DNA of 64,000 nt from Oribacterium asaccharolyticum ACB7 (lineage in GTDB: Bacteria > Bacillota > Clostridia > Lachnospirales > Lachnospiraceae): positions 1 through 64,000 of the forward strand of contig NZ_JH414505.1 in NCBI RefSeq assembly GCF_000238075.1, in the 5' to 3' direction. Shown here piece by piece: positions 62,217 to 64,000 of this stretch (its first letter is position 1; every line of letters begins with the position of its first letter). Position numbers and translations under genes: made by a program. The notes below the pieces were generated by a model, which was not told the origin of the DNA, ran no database searches, and saw only the letters and a program-made list of their open reading frames with translations.

Positions 62217-63439
62217 TTATTTTCTACGTAAAAAATCAGGAATTTCAAGGCCCGCTTCTCTTCCTATTCTGGGCTTACTCTGTACCTGCGGTTCCACTGT
62301 TTCCGCTGTTCTTAAAGACGGATTCTCCATCGGAACCTCCGGTCTTTCTCCCAAAGTCGGAGTGGAAAGACGCGGATTATTCAAAAAACTCGGAGTGGTA
62401 AAGCCCGGCTGTACAGGACTTACATTGCTGTGCAATCCCGCTTGCGGCTTAAACTCGGGAGCTGCCTTCACAGCTTCCGCACTCTTCTTCTCTTTGATGC
62501 CGGTTGCAATTACGGTAATGGAAACCTCATCCTGCGCATCTTCATTGTACATGGCGCCGAAGATGATGTTGGCATTCTCTCCTACCAGCTCTTCCACATA
62601 GGAAGCTGCATCATTTGCTTCAATCAGGCTAATGTCTCCGGAGATATTGATGATAACATCCGTAGCACCTTCGATGGTACTCTCCAAAAGCGGAGAAGAA
62701 ATGGCAGTCTTCACAGCTTCAATAGCCTTGTCATCACCCTTTGCTCTACCGATACCCACATGGGCAACACCCTTGTCCTTCATGACCGCGGAAACATCCG
62801 CAAAGTCCAGGTTAATCAATCCGGGCACGTTAATCAAATCCGTAATTCCCTGAACGGACTGTTGCAGAACTTCGTCCGCCTTCTTCAAAGCATCAGGAAG
62901 AGAAGTTTTCTTCTCTACAATTTCAAGCAATCTGTCGTTCGGAATCACAATTAAAGTGTCTACCACGGTTCCTTTAAAGCATCAATTCCGGAAAGGGCGT
63001 TCTTCATTCTCTGCTTTGCTTCAAAACGGAAAGGCTTCGTCACCACGCCTACGGTAAGAATCCCCATATCCTTCGCAATCTTGGCAATAACAGGTGCGGC
63101 ACCGGTTCCGGTCCCTCCACCCATACCGCAGGTTACGAAAACCATGTCGGCTCCCTGCAGAGCAGCTGTAATCTCTTCCGCGCTCTCTTCCGCCGCCTTG
63201 GTGCCGATCTCCGGCTTTCCGCCGCAGCCCAAGCCCTTTGTCAGCTTCTCTCCAATGGGCATGGAACTGGCAGCCTTACTGGACTGCAAGGCCTGTTTAT
63301 CTGTATTCACCCCAATGAACTCAACGCCGACAATGCCCTCGTCCACCATTCGGTTTACTGCGTTATTTCCTGCGCCGCCAACACCGACAACGATAATTTT
63401 TGCCGCTGCTTCAGACTCGGGAAGCTGGATTTCTATCAT
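62217..63439 (-). pseudogene. ftsZ: Cell-division protein FtsZ, split by a frameshift
   Basis: From the ATG at 63439 (AAGGAGG five bases ahead) the frame gives 159 normal FtsZ residues: [17 protein letters not shown], the GGGTGTG signature (107-113), [12 protein letters not shown]. It then reads KEPW and a TAG at 62960. The rest of FtsZ continues in the -1 frame from near 62972: [33 protein letters not shown], to the C-terminal peptide IPDFLRRK at 62217. All catalytic and tail parts are present and well conserved. A heptamer TTTAAAG (62972-62978) in the right phase for -1 slippage lies at the break. As ftsZ is essential, sequence error or programmed frameshift is more likely than loss. Confidence 0.9.
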
Positions 63440-63563
63440 GTCTTCCTCCTTAAAATCTATGATGCACTCCTAAAAGGACCCATTCTTTCATTTAACCTAA
63501 CTATATCATTATAAGAATTTTAGAATATTTGTAAAGGGGGACTGTGCAAATTTGCTCCCCCTC

Positions 63564-64000
63564 CTACTTCTCTTCCTTAAAGACATAGGCTTCCTTCTCT
63601 TTTCTGCCCCGGTACTTGCTGAGGTCCAATGTTCCTTTCCTCCCTGCTAAAGCCGGAAGGATATCCTTTAAACTCATCAGCTTCTGTTCCATGTCCTCAT
63701 GGTCGCCTAAAAGCACCTTGATTTCCCCGATGTAAAGCGTTGCTGTGGAGGAAGCGCTGTAATCAATATGGTCACACTCTATTTTTTCCTGCCTCAGTGC
63801 AGAACTTAAATTTAATATATCCTGAAAAATGGCTTTATTTTCTACGGGAAGCGCCTTATACAAACTCACCTTGGAAAAGCTCAGTCCCGTAATCTTCGGA
63901 ATGCCGGGTAACTTTTTCTGCGTAGACTCCACCACAACACCGTCTCCGTCAAAGTAGAGATTGCTGGACATATACTCTACGTAGCCTACCATATTTTTCT
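63564..64000 (-). CDS. ftsQ: FtsQ/DivIB, C-terminal part (partial at window edge)
   Basis: The last ~145 residues of a DivIB/FtsQ-type division protein: GVVVESTQKKLPGIPKITGL, a KALPVENKAIFQDILNLSSAL helix and TLYIGEIKVLLGDHEDMEQK, which is the extracytoplasmic beta domain. The POTRA domain and membrane helix lie right of the window, so the start is not seen. It is upstream of ftsZ, as in many Firmicutes division clusters (ftsA absent between). A 125-base AT-rich gap separates the two genes. Confidence 0.82.
   Translation of the reverse strand, partial: KNMVGYVEYMSSNLYFDGDGVVVESTQKKLPGIPKITGLSFSKVSLYKALPVENKAIFQDILNLSSALRQEKIECDHIDYSASSTATLYIGEIKVLLGDHEDMEQKLMSLKDILPALAGRKGTLDLSKYRGRKEKEAYVFKEEK

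Noticed and set aside
62217..62966. Independent 249-residue gene beginning with GTG at 62966
   Set aside because: It is the C-terminal two-thirds of FtsZ in the shifted frame, with no ribosome-binding site before the GTG, so it was merged into the ftsZ entry.

Overview
The window looks like chromosomal DNA from a low-to-moderate GC Gram-positive of the class Clostridia, most likely a Lachnospiraceae member of the Oribacterium/Stomatobaculum kind. That placement is inferred from the 16S fragment, the Gram-positive division genes (ftsZ, ftsQ/divIB), AGGAGG-type ribosome-binding sites and the mix of families; it was not tested by a search. Every protein gene I accept lies on the minus strand, as do the rRNA and two of three tRNAs. 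Only tRNA-Arg is on the plus strand.

Region 1 (1-12.3 kb): the 5' end of a 16S rRNA gene with its leader and a near-consensus promoter, then an eight-gene operon transcribed leftwards. It encodes an unknown lipoprotein, purine nucleoside phosphorylase, an MtnA-type isomerase, a BMP-family nucleoside ABC transporter (lipoprotein, ATPase, two permeases), an MTA/SAH-type deaminase and a Gfo/Idh oxidoreductase fused to a DUF985-type cupin. Together these could import and dismantle 5'-modified nucleosides: deamination, phosphorolysis, isomerisation of the sugar phosphate, then a redox step of unknown product.

Region 2 (12.3-21 kb): tRNA-Arg(CCG) followed by a 112-bp tandem duplication that includes the tRNA 3' end and by a long inverted repeat; a secreted DUF5722 glycosidase-like protein; an ATPase plus TOPRIM gene pair of abortive-infection type; an AT-rich restriction-modification system (controller, ApaLI-like endonuclease, beta-class methylase) with matching operator-like sites before the controller and the endonuclease; and a secreted cell-wall-binding repeat protein.

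Region 3 (21-47 kb): a large surface-polysaccharide locus. Its downstream end is decaying (an MBOAT acyltransferase and its SGNH partner, both with several frameshifts and stops). The rest is intact: glycosyltransferases, a flippase, an O-antigen-ligase/polymerase-like protein, three tandem WavE-like proteins, two nucleotidyltransferases, a cupin, HAD, GDPD-like, PIG-L and WbqC proteins, an ATP-grasp enzyme, an SDR, and an initiating phosphoglycosyltransferase with a DegT aminotransferase and NeuD/PglD-type acyltransferase. Thiolase and 3-hydroxybutyryl-CoA dehydrogenase sit directly upstream and may supply an acyl group for the sugar.

Region 4 (47-64 kb): mostly housekeeping genes: a DXS-like enzyme, DUF5662 and PAP2 proteins, a tRNA-Val/tRNA-Met unit with promoter and terminator, a B3/B4-domain protein, a TlpA-like lipoprotein, a fused AroD-AroK, YqeG, NrdR, a DUF975-like membrane protein with an acidic tail, MetQ/MetI/MetN, PepV, PrfC, an ftsZ split by a frameshift at a slippery-type heptamer, and the C-terminal part of FtsQ/DivIB running off the right edge.
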